The notes: generated by a model from the sequence alone, not told the origin. A DNA stretch of 64,000 bases from Owenia fusiformis (GCA_903813345.2 CAIIXF020000009.1:23027759-23091758), one strand, 5' to 3'; numbered from the stretch's first letter, positions 37,501 through 45,680 are shown. Program-made: numbers and translations.

Positions 37501-40500
37501 ACAATGCCCCTCCCCTAATGCCACTTATATGGAGCAAAATTCAATAAATTCTCAAGTATCTCAGACTGTTTCATGCAATCATGCAAATAATAAATGGGTG
37601 ATAATGGTCTACAGAATTGTGCTACAGAGTCAAAAAAGCACACAAGTTTTGGTATCCTAATTGACTTAATATTAAATGAACCTCTTCAAGTAGACAATAA
37701 TGGAGAGATAGATATAGAGTGTAAAAATTAATGGAACATCTCTTTAGGAAGAAAAATAACCAATAATTTATTGTTTCAGACAATGGTTCAGAAGAGCAAA
37801 GAAGATGTAAAAACCTTAAGCTCTAGAATTGAACCAAAGGTAAAAGTAAAAAAGATTTAAATGGATCTTCCATATCATTCGGACTGACCATTCAAATGAT
37901 ACTACATTGATAAAGGTTTACATGTTTGGCCTACCCTGTACACTGTAGTTATTATGACATCATTTATCATATTAGAATTTATCATGATATGAACATTATT
38001 GATTTTATCCATTAAACATGTTTAAGTCAGGTTGTATGAGTATTAACTTTAACTCTTAATGATACATTTTTGTAATATAATGTAAAATATTTTCAGGAGA
38101 ATGCATACTCAACACTCATAGCACATAATAAAGATGAAAATAAAAGATTTTTGGAGACACTCTTTGGTGAAAAAAAACAGGTATTACATTTGAAAATCAA
38201 TTGTTGAAATATAAGGTTTAAATCAAAGCCCCTTTTGTTTTTATGAGTAATATATGTGTAAATAGTACTATGCCCAATATATACAAGTATAAAGTTCTCC
38301 CCATTTAAATATTTTAGCAAAAATAACCAATTTATTGTTTCAGACAGTGGAACAGAGGATGGTAAAAAGACCAGTAGTAGATGAACCATCTCCTAGGCAG
38401 AGGGAGAGAAAACAGGTAAACAAGTAAATGCACACTGACTGTGAACAAATTATGCAAGAAAAGAGATGAATGATCTATTTCAAGAATAACAGGGTGTTCA
38501 GTAAATAAGGTGAATGGGTATGGTATTTCGTTAGTATTGTTCCAAACATCATTATATTTGGTAAGCATATACCATAGACATTTCTAAATTGTTGCATTAA
38601 AAATATTAGTTCTAGCATTTGATTGGTTGAAAATATGGTCACCATAGCAATTGAAAAGTGTGGGTACAGACCTGGAGCACTTGTGCTAAAAATATTATCC
38701 CTGTACTTTATGTGGAGGAATTTTAACTGTATACTTAATGTATGATATACAATGTATTAACAAACAAATATGAGTGGAATATAAGGGGTATTGACCCATT
38801 CACCTTATTTACGAACACCCTGTACATGTAGGGGCATGAGTTGATCACGATTTTCATAATTTGTATTCTATTTGAATTCATTGTTGAAACTAGAGCTTTA
38901 AATCAAAGCCCCTTTTGTTTTTATCTATTTAATGAGTATAATATAAATTAACTGTAAATATTTGTAGCATACACACTTTACAAATATGTCCAATATATAA
39001 AAAGTTCTCCCCATTTATTAACTTCTACATCAACTACTATTTTTAGAAAAATAACCAATAATTTATTAAATAACTTAAGTTCATTAACATCAGAAAAATA
39101 TGTTTTATTTTCGACGTTTCACTATTCATCCAAATAGCTTTATCAAGATTTAAAATTCAAAATAGAAGTATACAGTTACATTATGGCTAATAATTGATCA
39201 ATACAATACCCCAGTAACAATGAACTAAACAATGACAATAAACTACGAACTTTAGTTATTTAATATATTACCAGAGTGATGAATCAACACAGAAAAAATT
39301 TATTGTTTCAGAGAATGTGCAAAAGAAAAAGAGAAGAAAATGAAGAAAATGATTGGGAGCCAGGAGATGATGATGAAGATGATGATAATGATGAAGATGA
39401 TGATAATGATGAAGATGATGATAATGATGATTGTGTTGAAGATTATAAAGATCAAAAGAAAACAAAAACTGGTAACCAAAGAATTAATATTTCTACATTA
39501 TAAGTTTCAAAAGCATATTTATTTATAATATTTATCCAATCACCAATGAGGTTTTAGGTACAATTATCAGCAAAATAAGGAAATAGTAGCTTGGACTAAG
39601 TAAACATAAAAATAATAATCTAGGTAATGGACTCACATAATTATCTATGTTTCTGAACAAGAACTTTATACATTTGGACCAAGTTAAATTTCCTATTCCA
39701 TCTAATTATTGTATGCATAATTTTCTATTTCAGAACCCAAATTAAAATGTATGGAATGTGGGAAAACATTTAATGTAAAATGGCTCCTTGACCGCCATGT
39801 ACGAACACACAGAGCGCCAACCTTCAAGTGTGAGATCTGCACCAAATGCTTTGGAAGGGCTGACATTCTGAAGAGGCATATCAAAAATGTTCACGCCAAA
39901 GGAAGAGTATTTCATTGGTAGAAACGTGAGTCTGGATCTTCCCAACAAATGTATTGATTTGTCACATCTGTTTCTCATTAGATTTAGTTAAACTCGCAAT
40001 ACATTTCTGCTTATTTACAATTAGCAAACACATAAAAAGTGAAAGAAAGGCTAATATTGTCAGAATCATTTGCTTAAATGAAATATCATTTGATAGACAC
40101 TCCCTTGGAGTTTTTAAAATTCTGTTTCATCTACCTCACCTGGGTGAGTTGTTTTTGTTTTATTTGATTATTGTCATCTCTTATTATTTCAGGTTGTTCA
40201 GAACCAAGTCGTACGAAAGACTACTAGAAGACAGATAGATAGTCCTGACAGATGCTTCCTAGTCAAGTCATACCCAAGACAAGTTGTACCCAAGACAACT
40301 CATACCCAAGTTTATTTTCAGTATTATGGGTGCATATTAGGAAAACAAATTGAGTCTGTGTAATAATGTTTTTTAATGTTATGATGTGAATCAAATAAGC
40401 CTCAATATTTTTGGAATTTAGCAAATATTTTTTCTCAAAGGATTAAGCAAAGCAGTGACTCTTCTACAAATGAATCAAACAATTAACTTAGCTAGGTGCA

Positions 40501-43500
40501 TTTAGAGAAAAATTGTTTACTCATTTCGACATTAATCTTATTAGTATTTGCATCGCATAGATAAAGTAATAAGGGAAGTTTAATCTGTTAATTTCTTTTC
40601 CAACTAGGAACTAAATTGGATTATGTTTGAGCACATGTGTAAAAAGTGTATTATATCATGTATGAATAAGTACCAAAATAATATTTGTTGTATACTAGTA
40701 TATTATTTTAAATATATTATTGCTAAATTTTATGAATGTGACTTCTGAGAATTAACATTTAAACTAATATTAAATCGTAGACAAATCTGTTTGATAAGAA
40801 ATAAGGATATAAATCTTTATATTTATCAGTTTATAATAATACCATTTTTCCAAGATGAATTACATCTGACACTTGTTCCAAACGCTCATAAACATACAAA
40901 AATACCACTAATGTTTTGAAAATTGATTGAGGTATATAAAACAGAATTTGTAAAAAGTTGTATTTTCAACAGAGGGCAGGATACAGAGGTTATTTAATGG
41001 GAGGTTTTTGACACAAGATATATATGAGAGAAATACAATATACCAACCCGAGGGACAGAGGGTTCATTTATTGTGTGTAGTGAGGGATATATCATGCATC
41101 AAAAATCGAGCATTTAATAACTGATTTATTCTATACTTAGTAAAATAACTATAGCCAAATACCCTGCAGGCACAATGTCCACTCTCTGAATTTGTTGAAT
41201 ATAAATATGATTAGCAGGTGATATACATATCACCCACTCACTTTAGATATCATTCCTGCATGTTATTTACCTACAATACTACTATGAGGGTTATTTTATG
41301 GGAGGTTTTGGATATGGGGTATATCCTGGGGGAAATATATATATTTTACAGAGGGCCTTGAAGGTCCTTGGTAAAATATCATATTTCCAGAATGATATAT
41401 AGCATATCCAAAACCAAGCATCACATAACTGATTTATCCTATGACAAGAACTACTAGTATTTGTATATTAATATATATGTTACATGGTCAATTTCACTCT
41501 GTATATTTCATACCACTTATGGTAACCAATTCACATTCACCTTATAATTGCCAGTTCAACATGTTACTTCATTATGTTCAATCCAATTGGTAGTTTTGTA
41601 TTCACATTCACTTATTTGTCTATTTTTACATGTTTTTGACAGAGTTTGTTGTGTAGTTTCTATGTTCCAAATACACTCACTAATCATCTGAGTTTGGATG
41701 TTGACAGTAGAGACTCTGTACATGTAATGATTTTTATATTTAGAATTAATGAAATTCTTTTTGTTTATGCTGTACTCAGCCCATGTTACATATTATTTGC
41801 AATGAACATGTGAGCTCTGTAGTATTCAAGTAGTATAAGCACTGCAATAAATCAAACCATTTAGTTACATTATTGTTCTCTATTGTTTATCACCTGTATG
41901 TACTGGGTAGATTGATACATAAATATTTTTGAATAAATTGCTATACCAGCACATGTATTTTTATACACTCTAAAGTATATAAATATGTAAATTCAAACCA
42001 TATATAGTACGATGAGTACAGAAATTTATTCAAAAATGTTTTCGCATTGATCAATATCTACCTTAATTATTTTTTTAAAATATAAAACCCATATTAATAC
42101 ATACAAAATACTAGCAGTGTAATGAATATTCTAGCTAATATTAAAATGGGTGCAGAAAATTTTAGTTGCATTTTTTCCAGATTATAGTCAATATAATAAT
42201 AATGATATAAAGTCAATACTCTTTTTATTCTCTTGAAAAAGTAGTAAACCCATCAAGAACTTCTCAAATTATCTAATAGTCATAACCAGGTTAAGTGCAG
42301 ATGTATAATAAAGTATCTAATACACCTCGGAATAGCCTGACGACGGTAAAGTCAGATACCGTTGTCACAAATGGCGAACATAACCGTTGCTTCAATTAGA
42401 TTTTCATGAACTGTATGTTTAATAGAACACCTAAATTCAGATTCCGTTGCCATTGACGTTATTGAAGATGCTATATTGTGGCGATTCACGATTCGATTTG
42501 ATCAAGAAGAGGATTTCATATGACACATTATCACAAGAGCTTAATGCATGCACAGAATTGACGATGATAAAATCCCATGAAATGAGGACCAAGTGATTAA
42601 ACAGTTGAAGCGACGGTTATGTCCCCCATTTGTGACAACAGTATCTGACTTTACCGTAGTCCGGCTATTCCGGTGTGTAATAGTTATGAGACAGGATGGA
42701 CAGAAATTATGATTTTACAATTTGCATACATAGTAGGAATACTATACTATACTAGGAATGAGAATAGAATAGAATGGTAGAATATACACACATGGTTCAA
42801 AGATTACATACTAGTTGATATTATGGTAGAATCCACATTATGCACATTTAGTCTCAATGAAGATGTATACAACATTCCGCATACATGTCATATACAATCC
42901 TATTTTCTTTACTTTATTGCTATAGTTACTGTTATTGAAAATTGTATATTGGATGTACGTTTGGCCCTAAAAGGGCATCAGTACTAATAAAATCCTATTA
43001 TTATTATAAGCCATGTTAGGGTTCTCATTGATGATGAATAATACATGTCACAAATAATTGCTGGAAGACGGCACTATTTTTAATTAATATAAGCATATAG
43101 TAAAATAATCTTTATTTTTGCATTAATAAGAAGATTTGATGGAACAAAATGACTGTTACCATGGCAACGGCTTATGATTTGCTACCATGATCAGATGATA
43201 ATAATGTCTACAATCAATTCCTTTCTTCTAGGGCGTTGAATAACAAGTTTTATACCTCTAATGATGTGAAGTTTCCAAAATAGTACTGTCCTTGACAATA
43301 GTTGAAATATTAAAAATATATCTGAGCCGGACATAATATCATATAACTAAAGACTACCAGGAAAAGACTATCATAGGAGACCAACTTATAATAGTCATAC
43401 AATAGATCTAGAAAAAACATATCACCATTGACAAAAAAATGATACATCACTTTCAAAATAATCAACTCTTTGGAGGGAGATTGGTTGCAAATAACAGTCC

Positions 43501-45004
43501 ACATTGTCATAGATTGTAAGGTTGGCGTCCATCTTTGTGCATCAGTATAAATGTTTAAGTCCAAAAGTTTATTAAAAATAAGTATTTGAAAATTAAGGCC
43601 CACTTTTATACTGAATAAGGCCTAAAATGGCCCTTTAATGTCCCAAAAAGGCCTTTTAATCTCTAAAAAAGTTCACTTATTGTCGCCTTTTGTGACTAAC
43701 TTTTTTTGGCACACATTAGACCCATGCCTCTTTCCCAGATCCGCCGGTGCACAGAAGGATATTGAATACAGTATTAATATATACAAATATATTACACAAT
43801 AATATAGGGTGCAATTAACCACAATTGCCATTTAGCATGATTTTCACAACCAGGGTGCAATAAACCTCACCCAGGACCCAATTAACCACATGTGGTTAAT
43901 TGGGCCCTGGTGGGGTGCAGATAACCGCTTTAAGATAACCATAACAATATGTCACCACTTTTGGTGGTGACATAATTACAAAGCTTGGAAAAGTTTAGGG
44001 GAAAATTGTTAATTTTGAAAATAATTTTTACACACTAAATATCATCAAGACATCACAAAAATTTTAAAATTTAATATATGCATAAAAATCTATTCTAATT
44101 GATGCAATTAAGTAAGTTTTACTTCATCTATCCAATGAGTCTCAAAGATTATGTGTTTTATAGTGTAGTGTTATATTTATGATCAATAAATCTAAACGTT
44201 TTCTGCTAAAGTGGCAGGAAATTCAAATCCACATATTCGAAAATTAAAATAGAATGTGGGGAAGATAGATTCACACATAGACAAAGTTGAGCATTTGTAA
44301 AAAATATGAATTGTCACTTACTTTGTGAGCAATCTTCTACCACTTTCTCAAACTGCTTCTGTAAAAGACATTGTATTAAACCATAAAGAACTCTTATAAG
44401 CAATATAATACTGCATTTGATACAAAATATTATGCACCAATCACCATGGTGTTCTTCATTCAATAACACATTTATTTATATGCACATGTGGTTTCATGAT
44501 ATAGTGCTAGAGCTATCGGATTTAATTAGTAATCTGAGATAATAAGGACAGTATATATAATGGATATTATATTACAGAACATTATATATAACACATTCAG
44601 TGAAGAAATGATGAACAAATAATATGAAATAAGTAAGTCAGGGGTTTCACTAGAATTTCTCACAACAGGCTAAATAAATGAAAACAATAGGCAAAATTAA
44701 TGGAAATCACAAATTTAACATGGAAATGTTGAAAAGTCCCTAAAAACAACAGGCGATATTGTGAAAACTGGTGAAAATCGCATGTTGCTTGCTGCTCATT
44801 AAACCCCTACAGGTGAACAAAGAAATGAATAGGCCTTACCAGTTTCATGAAACAAGCTGATCTATTGAAGAGTAGGTTGACTCTACATTCCTCTTGGCCT
44901 ACTGGAGATAAAGCAGCAAGACATGAGGAATAGCATCTCTGAGCTTCTTTAAAGTCATTGGCACGAAATAAACTTGCAGCTCTTCCCTCTACTGACTTAT
45001 CCAT
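7039..45004 (-). CDS. HELZ: HELZ, helicase with zinc finger: 5' 16 coding exons (3' end missing)
   Basis: Exons from 5' to 3' on the minus strand: 45004-44840, 44358-44322, 16024-15903, 15170-15108, 14557-14260, 13684-13465, 13208-13010, 12780-12673, 12503-12321, 11874-11675, 11204-11028, 10346-10124, 9677-9567, 9353-9229, 7586-7465 and 7123-7039. All borders are GT/AG and all phases agree, giving about 812 codons. The product runs from a TPR-like helix pair through zinc fingers and the HELZ-specific middle region into an SF1 (UPF1-like) helicase. HELZ proteins are cytoplasmic RNA helicase-like factors linked to mRNA decay and translation. The product breaks off just after helicase motif Ia; motifs II-VI and the C-terminus are not found in the remaining 7 kb, where the GNBP gene lies on the other strand. 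The start ATG at 45004 is the first Met that keeps the TPR-like helix; a Met at 45031 is possible. Confidence 0.94.
8526..8705. repeat. Tandem duplication of about 95 bp in a HELZ intron
   Basis: The segment GGTAACAACTGAG, TTTTTGTAACACCTACCCAC, CTCCAATTAATAATAAT and CATATTAGGCAGTGG occurs twice in a row, at about 8533-8615 and 8626-8705, nearly identical. The rest of the 7587-9228 intron shows nothing I can identify. Confidence 0.75.
9229..12780 (-). CDS. HELZ: HELZ exons 8-14: family-specific middle region before the helicase
   Basis: Seven exons (12780-12673, 12503-12321, 11874-11675, 11204-11028, 10346-10124, 9677-9567, 9353-9229) give blocks known from [101 protein letters not shown] and [11 protein letters not shown] followed by [10 protein letters not shown]. 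The last block leads straight into the helicase core. Confidence 0.94.
10850..11027. repeat. Dispersed GTCACCAC/GTGGTGACA repeat family member
   Basis: This piece has the sequence TGCCATTTGTAACAGACACC, then CAAACTGCCGAACACCAACT and AAAAAGTTGGAGACTGACA. The same family is seen at about 12818-12870, 13975-14042, 16140-16295, 16785-16815, 43935-43975, 45087-45215 and 45838-45876. Full copies start GGCATTAACATG(A)CAAAATGTCACCAC and end near GTGGTGACAT, so the ends are inverted repeats. It is a small non-coding element of unknown class. Confidence 0.6.
11330..11590. repeat. Old repeat with GGATCCGCC end
   Basis: A run of GGGCCCAAATTTT-type motifs ends with CCTCTGGATCCGCCAGT. A related relic is at 43610-43750, ending CCCAGATCCGCCGGTGC. 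No coding content. Confidence 0.45.
13010..13684 (-). CDS. HELZ: HELZ exons 6-7: C2H2 finger and CCCH finger
   Basis: Exon 13684-13465 carries [17 protein letters not shown] with a second His five residues on, a C2H2 finger, then [16 protein letters not shown], the HELZ hallmark before the CCCH finger. The CCCH finger is split by the intron: its first Cys is in exon 6 (MTCI) and the rest in exon 13208-13010. Joined, the spacing is exactly C-x8-C-x5-C-x3-H (ISFYSTKM, KLGEK, SQA). The finger is followed by [16 protein letters not shown]. The perfect spacing after splicing proves the exon junction. As I recall, vertebrate HELZ lacks the C2H2 finger here while HELZ2 has extra fingers. Confidence 0.92.
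14260..16024 (-). CDS. HELZ: HELZ exons 3-5: end of TPR region and low-complexity linker
   Basis: Exon 16024-15903 gives [17 protein letters not shown] followed by a Thr run and WLQYDPQ. Exon 15170-15108 gives [19 protein letters not shown]. Exon 14557-14260 is a 99-codon hydrophilic linker that starts with an Asp-rich run (ECDDDNDDV) and is rich in Asn, Ser, Thr and Lys. The linker probably is unstructured; its length differs from what I recall of vertebrate HELZ, so little conservation is expected there. Confidence 0.85.
14905..15140. repeat. Local repeats related to the edge of a HELZ exon
   Basis: The motif TCTAAAGC(A/T)(A)TGATGATAATTA recurs at about 14905, 14947, 15043 and 15084. The HELZ exon 15170-15108 itself starts (on the + strand) with TCCAAAGCATTGATGACAAT at 15115. 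The intronic repeats therefore look like decayed copies of the exon's 3' end. A second small triplication, GTGACTTCAACGTATTTGTA-like, is at 15350-15440. Confidence 0.55.
16840..18130. repeat. Tandem array of 135-150-bp units inside the big HELZ intron
   Basis: About nine units share GAGAAGGTCATTGAAGGTCA, AATGTCAAATCTAAAGTCAG, TTTGAATTTCTGAGAACATG, TAGATGATTTTGAAAAAAAA and AGTCAATTTGAAGCAAGTTG. The AGAAGGTCA marker is at about 16862, 17031, 17165, 17300, 17437, 17572, 17718, 17834 and 18005. The array begins next to a GGCATTAACATGACAAAATG half-element (16785) and ends with GTTACAGACGCCGGACGCCA (18140), so it seems to sit within a copy of the dispersed repeat family. No open frame. Confidence 0.85.
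18131..19116. other. Intron stretch with an old ATTGCACCC repeat
   Basis: CTAATTGCACCCTGGTT (18234) and GTTAATTGCACCCCGAG (18410) are related to a piece at 43808-43925. No exon or clear element ends could be recognised. Confidence 0.35.
19117..19470. mobile_element. Palindromic MITE, GTGAATTCGTACGATC family, copy 1
   Basis: The ends are GGGGCCGTGAATTCGTACGA and GATCGTACGAATTTACCGCCCC, inverted. The interior has imperfect mirror-image GGATAAATTTTATC and CCACCTCAAGAGGTGG (19305-19320, a perfect small palindrome). A second copy is at 47481-47815. Confidence 0.75.
19471..21401. other. HELZ intron / upstream of nested gene, nothing coding recognised
   Basis: This stretch should contain the promoter and first exon(s) of the nested + strand gene. 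Two similar pieces, GTGTGGCCTCTTATATTTTG at 20235 and TATGTGGCCTCTTATATTTT at 20532, show a local duplication. I could not assign a first exon. Confidence 0.3.
21402..21817 (+). CDS. Nested gene: Tudor-like exons
   Basis: Exon 21402-21482 reads (after two bases) [20 protein letters not shown] and VSRVLK; exon 21750-21817 continues [20 protein letters not shown] and KSV. The pattern of a Gly-Lys turn, a strand, a basic turn KKKY, then an acidic strand F(Y)ENG and a closing strand is that of Tudor or Agenet domains, which bind methylated histone or protein tails. The call is from pattern only. Confidence 0.5.
21402..39921 (+). CDS. Nested gene: Tudor-like, zinc-finger, tyrosine-recombinase-like, C2H2 protein
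   Basis: Exons 21402-21482, 21750-21817, 23310-23361, 24167-24250, 24414-24497, 24661-24744, 24908-25000, 25766-25958, 26556-26646, 27493-27543, 27735-27756, 33614-34581, 35221-35493, 36062-36227, 37255-37355, 37780-37839, 38097-38180, 38344-38415, 39312-39471 and 39734-39921 (stop TAG). Every border is GT/AG and every phase fits, giving about 990 codons; the first exon is missing. The whole gene lies in one HELZ intron on the opposite strand. The product combines a Tudor-like module, an acidic linker, two N-terminal fingers of the type that precede captured recombinases, a core-binding-like region, a catalytic-type domain with Arg, Lys, Arg, His and Tyr in order, acidic stretches and two C-terminal C2H2 fingers. 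A DNA-binding chromatin or recombination role is inferred. The link across 27756 to 33614 rests on phase agreement only; the two halves could be separate genes. Confidence 0.72.
23485..24016. mobile_element. MITE with TAGTAACAAAC ends in a nested-gene intron
   Basis: The left end TAGTAACAAAC pairs with GTTTGTTACTA at the right. The 530-bp interior has further inverted motifs (TTCGTAA with TTACGAA) and no coding frame. Confidence 0.55.
24047..25010 (+). repeat. 247-bp exon-plus-intron tandem array in the nested gene
   Basis: Three copies of a 247-bp unit repeat almost base for base, with exons at 24167-24250, 24414-24497 and 24661-24744. A fourth unit has an exon at 24908-25000 that shares the first 16 codons and then diverges. 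Each repeated exon is 84 bases with phase 1 on both sides, so each adds 28 residues in frame ([20 protein letters not shown] then EKKDER). The earlier exon 23310-23361, ending DVLDER, looks like an older relative. The near-identity includes the introns; only a T to C change near 24862 was noticed. Confidence 0.92.
25766..27756 (+). CDS. Nested gene: exons of unknown domain between linker and fingers
   Basis: Exons 25766-25958, 26556-26646, 27493-27543 and 27735-27756. The product has [56 protein letters not shown], then [20 protein letters not shown] and an Asp-rich end ([10 protein letters not shown]). The first part alternates strands and turns and could be a second small beta-barrel, but I do not recognise the family. 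The last exon is only 22 bases (NEHFAAH plus one base). It is included because its phase carries on exactly into the zinc-finger exon at 33614. Confidence 0.6.
27757..28626. other. Intron of nested gene, nothing recognised
   Basis: AT-rich sequence with no element ends or exon signals that I can support. Confidence 0.4.
28919..33169. mobile_element. 4.25-kb palindromic element with 6-bp target duplication
   Basis: The ends are AGTAGATATAAAATGTCAGG and its exact inverse. The two arms are complementary and nearly identical for about 2 kb each, with ends of matching features at equal distances (for example the CTC array begins 1.60 kb from each end). TTATAC flanks both sides (28913-28918 and 33170-33175). 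The arms converge on CTC/GAG and TTCACAAATG repeats, and a unique spacer of about 90 bases lies at 31148-31240. A short open frame in each arm (29079-29330 and 33009-32758) is mirrored and unlike any protein I know. AG/CT ends, long inverted repeats and 6-bp duplication resemble Polinton/Maverick ends, but no such genes are present. Confidence 0.88.
30430..31650. repeat. CTC/GAG triplet arrays and TTCACAAATG decamer repeats at the palindrome centre
   Basis: On the left, three units each carry alternating TTCACTGATG and TTCACAAATG decamers, a pure CTC run (longest about 30518-30605), then CCATCCTCATCCCTATTTTC and TTTAGCATTAGTTTTACAAA. On the right are two inverted units, with a GAG run at about 31454-31570. 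Pure purine/pyrimidine strands with mirror symmetry can form triplexes. All reading frames here are simple-repeat artefacts. Confidence 0.9.
33614..36227 (+). CDS. Nested gene: zinc fingers plus tyrosine-recombinase-like domain
   Basis: Exon 33614-34581 (322 codons) begins with [20 protein letters not shown] and a following N-T-H (C2H2), then [19 protein letters not shown] (C2HC). A helical region follows, with [12 protein letters not shown] and [18 protein letters not shown], as in core-binding domains of tyrosine recombinases. The exon then gives [17 protein letters not shown], whose Arg (34504-34506) sits where catalytic Arg I sits. Exon 35221-35493 has [11 protein letters not shown] (Lys at 35236) and NCTLLRK (Arg at 35473; the usual His is Thr). 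Exon 36062-36227 has [18 protein letters not shown], where His at 36119 is followed nine residues later by Tyr at 36146, the family's His/Tyr spacing. Arg, Lys, Arg, His and Tyr are all in order, so it may bind and possibly cut DNA. Crypton-type origin is inferred. Confidence 0.78.
34582..36061. other. Introns flanking the middle recombinase exon
   Basis: The introns at 34582-35220 and 35494-36061 show no repeat ends. The nearby 36228-37254 intron has short repeats of the kind GGGCATTTATT(C)GAAAG (about 34735, 36655, 36700, 37150). Confidence 0.4.
37255..38415 (+). CDS. Nested gene: small acidic and basic tail exons
   Basis: Exon 37255-37355 is acidic ([15 protein letters not shown]). Exon 37780-37839 gives [20 protein letters not shown], exon 38097-38180 gives [28 protein letters not shown], and exon 38344-38415 gives a basic [20 protein letters not shown]. 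Reading on past the donor of the first exon gives [11 protein letters not shown] and a stop; past the second it gives VKVKKI and a stop. The two exon ends are related by duplication, and either could serve as an alternative 3' end. Confidence 0.6.
38490..38822. mobile_element. Mariner-like MITE
   Basis: The inverted ends are CAGGGTGTTCAGTAAATAAG and its partner CTTATTTACGAACACCCTG. TA follows the right end; the left side has only AA, perhaps a mutated TA. No coding content. Confidence 0.7.
39068..39261. mobile_element. Small MITE splitting a duplicated intron
   Basis: The ends AAATAACTTAAGTTC and GAACTTTAGTTATTT form a 15-bp inverted repeat with one mismatch. The insertion point can be read from the uninterrupted sister copies at 37760 and 38325, where AATAACCAAT(AAT)TTATTGTTTCAG is continuous. 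Confidence 0.65.
39312..39921 (+). CDS. Nested gene: acidic exon and C-terminal C2H2 fingers
   Basis: Exon 39312-39471 gives [20 protein letters not shown] and a three-fold DDDNDE repeat. Exon 39734-39921 holds two classical fingers: [20 protein letters not shown] with a following His, and [20 protein letters not shown] with a following V-H. The linker HRAPTFK is close to the TGEKPF type. The exon ends in TAG at 39919-39921. This tail would give sequence-specific DNA binding. Confidence 0.85.
39922..42322. other. 3' flank of the nested gene within the HELZ intron
   Basis: The 3' UTR should start here; AATAAA occurs at 41846-41851 among others, none clearly the main site. CATACCCAAGACAA-type 17-bp units repeat three times at 40268-40310. 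Two diverged copies of a TTTAATGGGAGGTTTTTGA...ACTGATTTATCCTA segment lie at 40990-41140 and 41290-41440. Confidence 0.4.
42323..42677. mobile_element. MITE with long perfect-looking inverted repeat
   Basis: The left arm CGGAATAGCC, GACGGTAAAGTCAGATACCG and TTGTCACAAATGG pairs with the right arm, which ends GGCTATTCCGGTGTG. TAATA flanks both sides (42318-42322 and 42678-42682), a possible 5-bp target duplication. The interior is non-coding. Confidence 0.75.
42678..44321. other. HELZ intron, old repeats only
   Basis: GGCCCTAAAAGGGCATCAGTAC followed by a TTATTATTA tail (42952-43010) resembles the 3' end of a SINE or LINE. The relics at 43610-43750 and 43808-43975 belong to families seen near 11400, 16200 and 18240. 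No exon was recognised. Confidence 0.4.
44322..45004 (-). CDS. HELZ: HELZ exons 1-2: TPR-like N-terminus
   Basis: Exon 45004-44840 codes for 55 residues starting [20 protein letters not shown] and ending RSACFMKL. Exon 44358-44322 (37 bases) continues [12 protein letters not shown]. This is one helix-turn-helix TPR-type unit plus the start of a second, matching the N-terminal TPR-like segment of HELZ. A 28.3-kb intron follows, which carries another gene on the opposite strand. Confidence 0.85.
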
Positions 45005-45252
45005 GCTCCAGTGATACACCCCAGTGCACACTTGGCTTCATACTAATAATGGATGTCTTCACATTCTAACATTCCTGCAACATAACAACAAGGCATTAAC
45101 ATGGAAAATGACACCACCTGCTATTTGTTACAGACCATCAAACTCCAAACACCAACTAACAAACATCGTCCATAAAAAGTTAGAGTTCAATAAATCATCA
45201 ATTCTCGTGATGACATAATAATCAAATCTTTGACATGAAGGAATACTCTTCT

Positions 45253-45680
45253 TTATTATATCACTATCTAGCTAGCGACAGTATGATTGGTCAAAACCGG
45301 GTCACATGTCATGGGATATCTGGCGATATTCAATGGCAATGCTAATCAGATAAGACAACCGTGAGATATCTGGCGATATCCCACGCTCCCGGGAATTTTC
45401 AAAGAATTTGTTTTCGTTCAGTGTAAATAATTTAGTTCAGTGTAAGTCAAAATGGCAGACGAACCGAGTAGATTCAATGTATTTCAATGTTAACCTATGA
45501 CTTAATAATATTAGGGATGTTTAGCTAGACAGTGATATAATAAAACAAATATTTCACTCTATTTTTGGTGAATACCTGTAGCACTTTCACAAGGTGATAT
45601 TCCACTTGCCCTTCGGGCTTCGTGGAATATCACTTGTGAAAGATGTACAGGTATTCACCTCAATAGAGTGAAATATTTGT
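45253..45680. mobile_element. Two adjacent foldback elements upstream of HELZ
   Basis: TTATTATATCACTATCTAGCTA (45253) pairs with TTAGCTAGACAGTGATATAATAA ending at 45544. Next to it, ACAAATATTTCACTCTATTT at 45545 pairs with AATAGAGTGAAATATTTGT ending at 45680 around a GCACTTTCACAAG hairpin. Inner TGGGATATCTGGCGATAT motifs are also inverted. They lie 250-680 bases upstream of the HELZ start codon, where its promoter could be. Confidence 0.7.

Larger units (their letters stand above)
38190..39311. repeat. Duplicated intron segment with two MITEs
   Basis: The stretch TTAAATCAAAGCCCCTTTTG to AAATAACCAAT(AATTTATTG)TTTCAG occurs at 38205-38343 and 38888-39311, with a short form at 37748-37779. Each copy ends in the acceptor of an exon starting ACA(A/G)TGG or AGAATG. 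The second copy is split by an insert at 39068-39261 with AAATAACTTAAGTTC / GAACTTTAGTTATTT ends. A 333-bp mariner-like MITE (38490-38822) with CAGGGTGTTC ends lies between the copies. Confidence 0.7.
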
